A stretch of DNA of 61,767 bases from Deinococcus hopiensis KR-140 (GTDB lineage: Bacteria; Deinococcota; Deinococci; Deinococcales; Deinococcaceae): assembly GCA_943327755.2 (NCBI GenBank), contig CALPYF020000026.1, positions 1 to 61,767 of the forward strand. The letters run 5' to 3'. The position numbers and the translations under genes were made by a program. The notes beneath the pieces were generated by a model, which saw only the letters and a list, made by a program, of their open reading frames with translations, had not been told where the DNA came from and ran no database searches. Shown in pieces: positions 20,531-30,200 of the stretch (position 1 is the first letter of the stretch; each line of letters opens with the position of its first letter).

Positions 20531-23281
20531 GTGTACATGGCCTCGTTTCCGATTCCGTTTGTTCTGTGTTTCCTGGCCATCCTGGTGGCGGGCGTGCTGG
20601 TGCGCGTGCAGGCGCGGGAGGCGCTGCTGGGCGGGCAGGTGCGGCGCGCGGCGCTGCTGCTCGCCGGCGTGATCCTCGGCAGCGGCCTGTGGGGCGCGCA
20701 GGCGGTCGTCTTCGCCACGCGCGGCCTGCACGTCACGCTCCTGAGCGGCGCGCTGCACTGGGCCGTGCACGCCGCGCTCGCCACCGGGTTTCTGCTGTGG
20801 TACCGGCATCACGCCGGCGACGGCGCCGCGCGCGTGACCGGCGCGCTGCTGCTGACCGTCACGGCCATGCAGCTCTCGGGGCTGAGTGGTCACGTCTCCC
20901 GGCTGAGCCTGACGCATGGGCTGGCGGCGGCCACACTGCTGGTGCTGGGCGCCGTGAGTGCCTGGAGTGCCACGCGGCTGGTGCGCCGCCCCGGCCTGCC
21001 GCCCGGCGCGCAGCTGCTGGCGGTGGCAACCGGGCAGAGCGCGATGGTCACCCTGTTCACGCTGGCGGCAGCGGCGCTGCTGGTGGGCGCGCCGGGCGCG
21101 CAGGCCACCCTGCCGGTGGCGCTGGGCACGGCCGGGGCGCTGCTGCTGACCGTCCTGGCGGGCGTCGTGGGGGACGCGCAGCAGCGCCGCGTGCGCCGCT
21201 TCGAGCAGCTGGTGACCCAGCGCACCACCGAGCTGGCGCAGGAGCGTGACTTTCACGTGGCGCTGCTCGACAGCCTGAACGATCAGGTGGTCATCTGCGA
21301 CGCCCAGGGGCAGCTCGTGCAGCACAACGAGGCCGCCGCCCGCCTGCACGCGCGGACCCTGCGGGGCACGCTGGCGCCGGACTGGGCCGCCACGTACGGC
21401 CTGCACACGCCGGACTTCGCGCGGCTGCTGCGGCGCGAGGAGATCCCGCTGTACCGCGCGCTGCAGGGGCAGCCCGTGCGGGGCGAACTGATCGGGATTG
21501 AGGCCGGCGGGACGCAGCGGATCGTGGCCTGCAACGCCACCCCGATCCGCGCGGCGCAGGGTGGGCTGGCGGGCGCGGTGGTCGCCATGACCGACGTGAC
21601 CGAGCGGGAACGCGCGCGGCAGGAACTGTCCCGTACCGCCGTGCAGCACGCCGAGATCATCGAGTCGCTGGACGAGGCGCTGCTGCTGCTGCACCCGGAC
21701 GGGCAGATCCTGTCCCGCAACGGCCGGGTGCAGGAACTGCTCGGCCCGCAGGCCGGTCAGGCCGGCACGCTGGAGGACCTGCTGCGGCCCCTCGTCGTGC
21801 GGGACGCCCAGGGGCAGGTGATGGCGGGGACCAGTCCGAATTTCCGGGCGCTGCTGGGCGGCGCGGCGCACTTCACACAGTCGGTCGTGCAGATCGAGCG
21901 GCCGGACGGGCAGCGCCGGTGGCTGCACAGCCGCGCGCAGGCCACCTTCCAGGGGGGCGAGATGAGCGGCGTGCTGTACCTGTTCCGCGACGTCACGCAC
22001 CAGCAGGAACTCCACGAGCAGCTCGCCCGCGTGACGCGCTTCGCGCCGGTCACGGCGCTGCCCAACCGCGCGCACTTCGAGACGCTGGCGGCGGCCCTGC
22101 CGGTCACGGCGCAGCAGACGGTGCTGCTGGCGCAGTGCCTGAGCGTCACGGATCTGCGGGCGCTGCCGGGCGGACAGGCCGACGAGCTGACCCTGGCGTT
22201 CGTGCGGGCCCTGCGCGTGGCGTACCCCGAGGCGCTGCTGACCGGCCAGCTCGACGAGCGCACCTTCGCGCTGGTGTTGCCGTCGCGGCCCGCGCACCTG
22301 CCGGGGGCGCTGGTGGCGCCGGTGCCGGTCCAGGGGGAGACGGTCTTTCCCCGGGTGCGGGCCTGCGCGCGGCAGTGGGCCCCGCACGAGGCCGTGCAGC
22401 GGGCCGTTCACGAGGCGGAGTCCAGTCTGCCGCTGGCGGCCGAGGGGACCCTGCTGCCCTTCGAGGAACGCCACCTGGATGACCGCCGCCGCCGCCTGCA
22501 CCTCGAAGGCGCGCTGCGCCGCGCCCTGCAGCGAGAGTCCTTCACGGTGCAGTACCAGCCGATCATTCACCTGGGCACCGGGCAGGTCGTGAAGGCCGAG
22601 GCGCTGGTGCGCTGGCACGACGAGGAACTGGGGGCCGTGTCGCCCGCGCAGTTCATTCCGCTGGCCGAGCAGATGGGGCAGATTCAGGTGATCACGGCGT
22701 TCGTGACCCGCGCGGCGCTGCTGGAGGCCCGGCGGGCCAGCGCGGCCCTCGGGCGGGACGTGCGGGTGGCGGTGAACCTCTCCCCGTCGGAACTCAACGC
22801 GGCGGATTTCATGCCGCGCATGCAGCGGCTCGTGGCGCAGGAACCGGACGCGGCCCGCTTCCTGGTGTTCGAGGTCACGGAGAGCGGCGCGCTGCTGAAC
22901 CTGGAGCAGGTCACGCGGCACCTGACGACCCTGCGCGAGTGGGGCTTCGGGCTGGCCCTCGACGATTTCGGCACGGGGCACTCGGCGCTGAGCGTGCTGC
23001 AGCACCTGCCCATCCAGCACCTGAAACTCGACCGGACGTTCGTGTGGGGCATCGAGGGCAACGAGCGCCTGCAGGTCCTGACCGGCGCGGTCATGGAACT
23101 CGCCTCGCGCCTGCACTTCGAGGTGGTGGCCGAGGGCATCGAGACCCTCAGTCACGAGGCCATCCTGCGGGAGATGGGCTGCACGCTGGGGCAGGGGTAC
23201 CTGTACAGCCGGCCGCAGACGAACCCGGACTGGGCGGCGCTGGACGGCTGGTCGACCGCACCGTCCCTGGGTACCCCCTGA
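20531..23281 (+). CDS. Membrane PAS-PAS-degenerate GGDEF-EAL protein (c-di-GMP phosphodiesterase)
   Basis: A 916-aa protein. About seven hydrophobic segments occupy residues 1-215, perhaps a degenerate MHYT-type sensor. Two PAS domains follow (about 240-370 and 375-500). The GGDEF-like domain (about 505-650) has lost its signature, the region reading LDERTFALVLPS, so it should not make c-di-GMP. The EAL domain is complete: EALVRW, FEVTES, DDFGTGHS, LKLDRTFV, AEGIET and LGQGYLYSRP. It is therefore predicted to hydrolyse c-di-GMP. GTG at 20531 has AGGA 5 nt upstream; an ATG at 20537 is the alternative. Confidence 0.88.
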   Translation: MYMASFPIPFVLCFLAILVAGVLVRVQAREALLGGQVRRAALLLAGVILGSGLWGAQAVVFATRGLHVTLLSGALHWAVHAALATGFLLWYRHHAGDGAARVTGALLLTVTAMQLSGLSGHVSRLSLTHGLAAATLLVLGAVSAWSATRLVRRPGLPPGAQLLAVATGQSAMVTLFTLAAAALLVGAPGAQATLPVALGTAGALLLTVLAGVVGDAQQRRVRRFEQLVTQRTTELAQERDFHVALLDSLNDQVVICDAQGQLVQHNEAAARLHARTLRGTLAPDWAATYGLHTPDFARLLRREEIPLYRALQGQPVRGELIGIEAGGTQRIVACNATPIRAAQGGLAGAVVAMTDVTERERARQELSRTAVQHAEIIESLDEALLLLHPDGQILSRNGRVQELLGPQAGQAGTLEDLLRPLVVRDAQGQVMAGTSPNFRALLGGAAHFTQSVVQIERPDGQRRWLHSRAQATFQGGEMSGVLYLFRDVTHQQELHEQLARVTRFAPVTALPNRAHFETLAAALPVTAQQTVLLAQCLSVTDLRALPGGQADELTLAFVRALRVAYPEALLTGQLDERTFALVLPSRPAHLPGALVAPVPVQGETVFPRVRACARQWAPHEAVQRAVHEAESSLPLAAEGTLLPFEERHLDDRRRRLHLEGALRRALQRESFTVQYQPIIHLGTGQVVKAEALVRWHDEELGAVSPAQFIPLAEQMGQIQVITAFVTRAALLEARRASAALGRDVRVAVNLSPSELNAADFMPRMQRLVAQEPDAARFLVFEVTESGALLNLEQVTRHLTTLREWGFGLALDDFGTGHSALSVLQHLPIQHLKLDRTFVWGIEGNERLQVLTGAVMELASRLHFEVVAEGIETLSHEAILREMGCTLGQGYLYSRPQTNPDWAALDGWSTAPSLGTP

Positions 23282-23343
23282 CGGGGGATGCAGCGGGTCC
23301 CGCCGTGCGTCCGGCCGAACAGTTCGCGCCCGCCCAGACGACC

Positions 23344-23349
23344 TATACT
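23344..23349 (+). promoter_or_regulatory. Leaderless -10 box of the PAS kinase
   Basis: TATACT, near consensus, 7 nt before the ATG at 23357. Confidence 0.6.
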
Positions 23350-23356
23350 GGTCGGC

Positions 23357-24571
23357 ATGACCGCGTCCGACCCGGCACCTGCGCGGCCCGTGGTGGCCAC
23401 CGCTCCACTGTTCAGTGGGGATGGACTCGACGATCTGCACGACGCCTACCTGCACCAGGTGCATGACCTGAGCCTGGACTGCATCAAGATGGTGGGCCGG
23501 GACGGCACGCTGCTCAGCATGAACCGCAACGGCCAGGAGGCCATGCAGGTGGACGATTTCAGCGCCTGCCAGGGTGCCGACTGGCTGAGCTTCTGGCAGG
23601 GCGAGGCGCGCGCGGCCATGCTGCAGGCCTTCGGGCGCGCGCAGGAGGGTCAGCCCGCACACTTCACGGGGTTCTGCCCGACCATGAAGGGCGAGCCGCG
23701 CTGGTGGGACGTGACGATCGCGCCCCTGCCGAACCAGCCGGGGCGGCCGCTGCTGGTGATCTCGCGGGACATCACGGCGCAGCATCTGGCGCAGCAGGCC
23801 CTGAACGACCTGACCGCCCGCCTGCACGAGGAGGTCGAGCAGCAGACCGAGACGCTGCGCCGCGAGCGCAAGGCGCTGCTGAACACCAACGAGGAACTGG
23901 ACAGCATCGCGTACTCCATGTCGCACGACCTGCTGACCCCGGTGCGGCACATGCTGAGTTTCGCCCGGCTGGCCCGCACGGCCGACGGTGAGAAGCGCGA
24001 GCGTTACCTGGGCATCATCGAGCGCAGCGCCGAGCACCTGAGCGTGATGATCGACGGGGTGCTGCGCTACAGCCGCGCGGGCCGGCAGGCCCTGACCGTC
24101 GGTCCGGTGCCGCTGGGCCCGGTGGCGCGGGAGATCCAGGCCGAACTGGCCGCCCAGCCGGACGCCGCCGTGATCCGCTGGGAGATCGGCGAGCTGCCCA
24201 GCGTCAGCGGGGACGCGGCGCAGCTGAGGCAGGTCCTGCGGGCGCTGTGCCACAACGCCGTGAAGTACAGCCGCGAGCGGCCGGACGCCGCCGTGCGGGT
24301 GCAGGCGCGCCAGCAGGATGCCGAGTGGCACATCGAGGTGCAGGACAACGGCGTGGGCTTCGACCCGCAGTACGGACACAAACTATTCAGTCTGTTCCAG
24401 CGGCTCCATCATCAGAACGAGTACCCGGGGGCCGGCACGGCGCTGGCCACGATCCGGCGGATCGTGGACCGGCACGGGGGGCGCGTGTACGCCATGAGTC
24501 AGCCCGGTCAGGGCGCCACCTTCGGCTTCACGCTGCCTGTCCCGCCCGAGGCGGAGGTGCCGCTCAGCTGA
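23357..24571 (+). CDS. PAS-domain sensor histidine kinase
   Basis: A 404-aa soluble kinase. Residues about 25-150 form a PAS domain (SLDCIKMVGRDGTLLSMNRNG). A coiled linker leads to HisKA with the phosphoacceptor in YSMSHDLLTPVRH, and a HATPase domain (HNAVKYSRERPDAAVRV, VQDNGVGFDPQYGHKLF). The glycine-rich loop after the G1 box reads YPGAGTALATIRRI, slightly reduced. The ATG at 23357 is set by the leaderless promoter; the longer frame upstream has no support. Similar C-terminal halves link it to the kinases at 17866 and 24734. Confidence 0.9.
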   Translation: MTASDPAPARPVVATAPLFSGDGLDDLHDAYLHQVHDLSLDCIKMVGRDGTLLSMNRNGQEAMQVDDFSACQGADWLSFWQGEARAAMLQAFGRAQEGQPAHFTGFCPTMKGEPRWWDVTIAPLPNQPGRPLLVISRDITAQHLAQQALNDLTARLHEEVEQQTETLRRERKALLNTNEELDSIAYSMSHDLLTPVRHMLSFARLARTADGEKRERYLGIIERSAEHLSVMIDGVLRYSRAGRQALTVGPVPLGPVAREIQAELAAQPDAAVIRWEIGELPSVSGDAAQLRQVLRALCHNAVKYSRERPDAAVRVQARQQDAEWHIEVQDNGVGFDPQYGHKLFSLFQRLHHQNEYPGAGTALATIRRIVDRHGGRVYAMSQPGQGATFGFTLPVPPEAEVPLS

Positions 24572-24733
24572 GTGCACCCCGCGTCCGGTTCCGGGTACCG
24601 CAGCGCCCCTCGCCGGACGGTCCGGCGGGCCGGCCGCACGGCACTTCATGACACGGCACCTCACGACACGTAATGACTCAGCCAAGTCCCGGCTCACCGC
24701 ACGGGCCAGCCGGTAGAGTGTACTGAGCCCAGG

Positions 24734-25945
24734 ATGCCCGAGACCACGACCACCGCCATGCGCCTGCCCGCACAGGCCGTCCAGGCTGCCCTGGACGCCC
24801 TGGAGGACACGGTCGCCATCGTGGACGGACACGGGGTGATCGTCGCCGTGAATGCCGCCTGGACGCAGTTCATGGTCGACAACGGCGGGCAGCCGGACTC
24901 GTGCGGCGTGGGTTCCAACTACCTGGGCATCTGCGATAAAGCGCAGGGGCCGTCCTCGGAGGAAGGGCCGCTGGTGGCGCAGGGCCTGCGGGACGTGCTG
25001 GGCGGGCACCGGCCCCGCTTCTCGCTGGAGTACCCCTGCCACAGCCCGACCGAGCAGCGCTGGTACCGGGTGCAGATCCGGCCCTTCACGGCCGACGGGG
25101 CGGCGTACGCGACGGTGCTGCACGAGGACGTCACCGAGCGGCGCCTCACGGAAATCCGCTCGGGCGATCTCGATCAGGAGGTCGCGCAGGGGGTCCGGCA
25201 GCAGACGGCCGGGCTGAGACAGGAGAACAGCGAACTGGACGCCTTCATCGGCGCGGTCTCCCATGACCTCCAGGCTCCAGTGCGGCACCTGAAGGGGTTT
25301 CTGAGCGTGCTCCGGCAGCGCGCCGCGCCGCGTCTGATCGACGACGACCGGCGCCTGCTGGACGTCCTGGACGCCTCGGCCACCCGCCTGGGCAGCATGA
25401 TCCAGGAGCTTCTGAGCCTGTCGCGCGCCTCGCACGGCGCCATGCGGATCCGCCCGGTCAGCCTGACGGACGTGGTGCGCCGCGCCTGGGCGAACATGTC
25501 CCCCGAGACGCAGGGCCGCTCGATCGACTGGATCGAGGGGGCACTCCCGACCGTGACCGGTGATCCTGAACTGCTGCGCCTCGCCTTCGAGAACCTCCTG
25601 AGCAACGCCATCAAGTACACGGCGGGGCGCACCGCTGCCCGGGTCGAGATCGGCGCGCGGGACGAGGGTGGCAGCTGGGTGGTGTTCGTGCAGGACGACG
25701 GGGTGGGCTTCGATCCACGTTACACGCACCGGCTGTTCGGGGCGTTCCAGCGCCTGCACGACCAGAAGGAGTTCCAGGGCGTCGGGATGGGGCTCGTGAA
25801 CGTCAAACGCATCATCGAGCGGCATGGCGGAGAGGTGTGGGCCGAGGGTCATCCGGGAGACGGCGCCACGTTCTACCTGCGGTTCCCGAAGTCGTACGAC
25901 TTCCAGAACGTCAATCCCATGCCCAGCAGGCGGGAGAGCCGCTAG
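24734..25945 (+). CDS. PAS-domain sensor histidine kinase
   Basis: A 403-aa soluble kinase. The PAS domain (about 15-135) carries the variant DSCGVGSNYLGICDKAQG, with two cysteines eleven residues apart, of unknown meaning. HisKA has AVSHDLQAPVRH and HATPase has ENLLSNAIKYTAGR and VQDDGVGFDPRYTHRLFGAF. A TAGAGT box lies at 24714-24719, 14 nt before the ATG. It is the third such kinase in 8 kb, and none has a neighbouring response regulator, so a shared partner elsewhere is likely. Its stop overlaps the end of the convergent glycerate kinase gene. Confidence 0.9.
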   Translation: MPETTTTAMRLPAQAVQAALDALEDTVAIVDGHGVIVAVNAAWTQFMVDNGGQPDSCGVGSNYLGICDKAQGPSSEEGPLVAQGLRDVLGGHRPRFSLEYPCHSPTEQRWYRVQIRPFTADGAAYATVLHEDVTERRLTEIRSGDLDQEVAQGVRQQTAGLRQENSELDAFIGAVSHDLQAPVRHLKGFLSVLRQRAAPRLIDDDRRLLDVLDASATRLGSMIQELLSLSRASHGAMRIRPVSLTDVVRRAWANMSPETQGRSIDWIEGALPTVTGDPELLRLAFENLLSNAIKYTAGRTAARVEIGARDEGGSWVVFVQDDGVGFDPRYTHRLFGAFQRLHDQKEFQGVGMGLVNVKRIIERHGGEVWAEGHPGDGATFYLRFPKSYDFQNVNPMPSRRESR

Positions 25946-27192
25946 ACGGTGGGGCTTGGCCGCGCGCCGATCAGGATCACCCGCAGGTCGTTGAGATTCT
26001 GCCCGCTGGGCCGCGCGGGCATCAGGTCGCCCAGCGTGGCGAAGAGGGTCGCGCTGTCGTTGCCGTCCAGCGCCGCGTGGGCGTCCAGTCCGGCCGCACG
26101 CGCCCGGCGCAGGGTGTCCGGCGTGAGCAGCGCCCCTGCTCCGCCGGAGGTGCCGTCCACGCCGTCCGATCCGGCCGACAGGGCGTAGACGCCGGCGTCC
26201 CCTCCCAGCGCGAGCGCTAGGGCCAGCGCGAATTCCGTGTTGCGCCCCCCCCGCCCGGCACCCCGGACGGTGACGGTGGCTTCCCCACCCGAGAGCAGGA
26301 CGACCGGCGCCGGGTGGAGGCCCCCGCCGGTCTGCACGGCGCGGATCAGGGCGGCGTGAAAGGCCGCCAGGTCCCGGGCCTCTCCGGTGAAAGTGTCCCC
26401 TAGGAGCACGGTGGGCCAGCCCCGCACCCGGAGGTGGGCAGCGGCCGCCGCCAGCAGGTCGCGGCCCCCGCCGATCACCCGGTTGTGGGTGGGCGCCGTG
26501 CGGGCAGGCGGGGGTCCCGCGAGGCTCAGAGCGGCGCGGACCTCCGGCGCAGGAACAACGAAGCGGTCCAGCACCGCCAGCGCGTCGGCGGGCGTGGTGG
26601 TGGACGGCACGGTGGGGCCACTGGCGATGACCGCCGGATCGTCGCCCACCACGTCGCTGAGCAGCAGGGCGTGCACCCGCGCCCGGGTCGCGGCGGCCAG
26701 CTGCCCGCCCTTCACGTCCGACAGGGCGCGGCGCACGGTGTTCAGCGCGTGGATGTCCGCACCCGCCCGCATCAGGTCAGTCGTGACCGCCGCCTTCTGC
26801 GCCAGCGTCACCCCGCGCGGGGCGCACAGCAGCGCCGATCCGCCCCCGGACAGCAGCACCAGGGCGTCCTGCTCTGGCGTCAGTGTCCCCAGGAGGCTCA
26901 GGGCGCGGCGGGCCGCTGCCACACTGCGCGCGTCCGGGGTGGGATGCCCGGCCTCATGGACCTCCACCCCGGCCGGCCAGGGGCCACCGGCCGCGCCGTC
27001 CGGCACGACCAGCAGCGCCGGCACGCCCGGAAAGCGGGCCAGGGCGGCGCGCAACATGCCGGCGCCCGCCTTGCCGACGCTCAGGATGAAGGCGGGCGCC
27101 GGGCTGAGGCTATCCAGGTGCGGGGCGGTCAGCCGACCGGCCTCGGTGCCCGCCAGCGCGGCGCGGTAGGTCTCGAGCAGCAGGTCGCGCAT
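25942..27192 (-). CDS. Glycerate 2-kinase (GCK/MOFRL type)
   Basis: A 416-aa protein of the class II glycerate kinase family (DUF4147 plus C-terminal MOFRL domain). Conserved stretches are VGKAGAGML, LVLLSGGGSALLCAP, NTVRRALSDVKGG and VLLSGGEATVTVRGAGRGGRNTE (a segment of the MOFRL region), then AGSDGVDGTS. It phosphorylates D-glycerate to 2-phosphoglycerate, the last step by which glyoxylate can enter glycolysis through tartronate semialdehyde. The ATG at 27192 follows GGGGAG; ATGs at 27204 and 27228 are less likely. No glyoxylate carboligase is visible nearby. Confidence 0.88.
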   Translation of the reverse strand: MRDLLLETYRAALAGTEAGRLTAPHLDSLSPAPAFILSVGKAGAGMLRAALARFPGVPALLVVPDGAAGGPWPAGVEVHEAGHPTPDARSVAAARRALSLLGTLTPEQDALVLLSGGGSALLCAPRGVTLAQKAAVTTDLMRAGADIHALNTVRRALSDVKGGQLAAATRARVHALLLSDVVGDDPAVIASGPTVPSTTTPADALAVLDRFVVPAPEVRAALSLAGPPPARTAPTHNRVIGGGRDLLAAAAAHLRVRGWPTVLLGDTFTGEARDLAAFHAALIRAVQTGGGLHPAPVVLLSGGEATVTVRGAGRGGRNTEFALALALALGGDAGVYALSAGSDGVDGTSGGAGALLTPDTLRRARAAGLDAHAALDGNDSATLFATLGDLMPARPSGQNLNDLRVILIGARPSPTV

Positions 27193-27217
27193 TCCACTCC
27201 CCATTCTGACGCGGACC

Positions 27218-30200
27218 TCAGCGTCCACCGGGCCGGTCGTCCGTGGGAGGCTGGGGCTGGGCGCGCGTCAGGTTCTGCCGCCGACGGATGACTTCCGCGA
27301 GGTCCTGCACGGCGGCGTTCGTGGCCTGCTGCCCCTGCACGACGCTGGCCAGCGCGGTGAGCAGGGGCGTGACGACTCCGGTCAGCGGGTCGGGGTCGCC
27401 CGTGACGGGTGCGGGTGCCGGGCGGTCGCGCAGCGCGGCCAGGAGTGGAGCGAGCAGAGGTTCGAGTTGCGCGGCCAGCGGCTCTGCCGGGGCGGTAGGC
27501 GCCGCCGCCTGGGGGGCCGGTGAGGCTTGCGGCAGACTCAGGCGGTCCAGGCCGCCCGCGATGTCCGCGAGCTGCGCGACCATCCGCGCGCCGGTGTCGC
27601 CGTCGGCAGCACCCATGCGGCGTTCGCGGGCGTAGTTCTCGCGGATCTGCGCCCAGCGCGCGGCCTGCTCGGCGGTCAGGGTGCCGCGCAGTTCGGCGAG
27701 TTTCAGGAGGTTCTCCTCGGCGCCGGTCGTGAGGAGCTGCGCCTCGCCGCGGTAGTGGTCGCTGATCACGCCGTCGAGTTCCGCGTCGTTCATGACGGGG
27801 CTGAGTTTCTCGGCCACCTTGTTCATGTTGCGGTAGCTGCCCTGGAGCTTGAAGGGCGGTTCGGTCCGGTCGCGGTCGGCCTGGGCGGCGCTGGCGATGT
27901 ACGCGGCGTTCACGCGGGCCAGCGTGTCGCGGGCGCGCAGCAGCAGGCGCAGCGTGGCGAGGATCTCCGTGAGTTCCGCCTCGCTGTAGGGGTGCGACAG
28001 CTCACCGGGGTCCTCGTGGCCCTGGGCCCGCGCGACGAGTTTCGGAATGTCGGTCAGGTCCCGTCCGGCCAGCGGCGCGAGCACGGCGTTGCTGGTGAGG
28101 CTGTTCTCCACGTAGGAGAGCAGGAAGGCGTCCTGCATGCCGCCCAGCACGTCGCCGAGGTTGTACACGTCGGCGCGGTTGGCGAGCATGTCGGGGATGC
28201 GGAACACCTCGCCGGTCTCGGTGTAGGGGTTCCCGGCCATGACGACCGCGAACCGCCGCCCGCGCAGGTCGTAGGTGCGCGGCTCGCCGTTCCAGACGCC
28301 CTCGATGCGGCGGGTGCCGTCGGTCAGGGCGATGAATTTCTGCAGGAATTCCGGGTGGGTGTGCTGGATGTCGTCCACGTACAGCATGACGTTCCCGCCC
28401 ATCTCCAGCGCGAGGTTGAGTTTCTCCAGTTCCTGGCGGCTGGCGGCGTCCGGGGCCTGCGCCGGGTCGAGGGAGCGCACGGCGTGGCCGAGGCTGGGGC
28501 CGTTGACGCGCACAAACACGAGGCCCAGGCGATGCGCGACGTATTCCATCAGGGTGGTCTTGCCGTAGCCGGGCGGGGAGATCAGCAGCAGCAGGCCCAT
28601 CAGGTCGCTGCGTTTGCCGTCCCCGGCCGCGCCGATCTGCTTGGCGAGGTTGTCCCCGATCAGGGGGAGGTACACGTCGGTGATCAGGCGGTTGCGCACG
28701 AAGGACGTCAGCGGGCGCGGCTGGAATTCCGCGAGGCGCAGCCGGGCCCGTTCGCGCGTCAGCACCGCCTGCCGCTGCGCCTGGAAGGCCTGCAGGCCCG
28801 GCAGGAAGGTGCGGGCGTGCGCGGCGAGGCGGGCGAGCAGGTCGTCCGCGGCGAGGTGCAGAGTGCCGCCCTGGAGGCGCGGGTGGTCGCTCAGGAGGCC
28901 CGTGACGGTCGCGTCCAGCGTGACCGCGCGCGGCTGAGCGCGCAGGGCGTCCCCGTACAGGCGCAGAGCGACCGCCTCGGGCACGAAGCGGGCTTGGGCG
29001 CGGGTGTCGTCCCGGGCGGTCAGGGCGTCCAGCCACGCGCGCGTGAGGGTCCAGGCCTGCGCCGGATCGGCGCTCAGGGCGTCCAGGCTGACGCGCAGGG
29101 CGTCGGGCTGCCCGGCGGCGCGCAGGTGCCCGTCCAGCGCGGCGTTCAGGTCGGCGGCGGCCTGCGTGAACGGGAACGGGCCGCCCACGTCCGGTGCCGC
29201 CTCGGTCAGGAACGCGGCGGCCTCCGGGATCACCGTGTCAGGGACGGGCAGCGGCACGCGGGTCAGGAAGTCACGCAGCGCGCCCTCCAGCGCCGTGCGG
29301 GCGTCCGCGAGGGCCGCGCCGCTGCCCAGCAGGGCCTGCACCGCCCGCGCGGAGGTCAGGCGCGCCGTCCAGGTCGCGTCGGCCTGCGCCCAGAATGCGG
29401 CGGCCAGCGCGCGCGCCTCCGGCGGGGCGACGAGCGGCCCCGCGGCGTCCAGCAGCGGCAGCAGCGCGTTCAGGATCAGCGCCGCGTCGTGGTCGTGCAC
29501 GCCCCGCTGGAAGCCCTGGCGGTAGCGGGCGGCGGCGAAGGTGGCGACCGTCCCGGCCCGCGCGTCCGGCGTCGAGCCGCGTAGGGCGTCCAGGGTCAGG
29601 CCCTCCTGCCCCGCCCGCGCGGCGGCCAGGACCTCGCCCGCCAGGAATTCCGCGCGGGACAGGTCCGGCGATTCGCTCTCCAGCGTCACGTCCCAGTACG
29701 CACGGGCCGCGTCGAGGACCGGGTCGCGCAGCGGTTCCATGAACTGCGTGCCGGTCAGGTGCAGCGCGAGGTGATCCCCGCGCGGCAGCAGCGTCAGGTC
29801 CAGCGCCTGGGTGTTCACGCTGAAGCGGTGGCGGCCCAGGCGGATCAGCGCGCCGCCGTCCCCTTCCAGGTCGGCGCGGTCACGCAGGGTCCGCAGCGCC
29901 TGATCGCGCGCGGCCTTCAGGCGGGCCTCGATGTCCCCGGCGCGGACGCTGTCGCCCAGTTCGGTCAGCTTCTGGGTGAGGTCGCGCAGTTTCAGCACGA
30001 GCGCGTCCCCGGCGAAGAAGCCGTTCAGGGCGTCCTGATCGGTCAGGCGTGCCGCGCGGGCCGGGAGGCCCGAGAGGATGCGGTCGGCGGCGTCCGCGAC
30101 GCCCTGCGCGCGGCGCTGCCGCTCGTCGAGCAGCGCCTGACGGCGCGACTCGAAGGCCTCCACGGTCTCCTCGCGCCGGGCGAGGATATCCGGCAGGAAC

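Noticed and set aside
20435..24379. 1,314-aa minus-strand open frame opposite the EAL protein and a kinase
   Set aside because: Same antisense effect; no promoter or domain, and the plus-strand proteins are clear.
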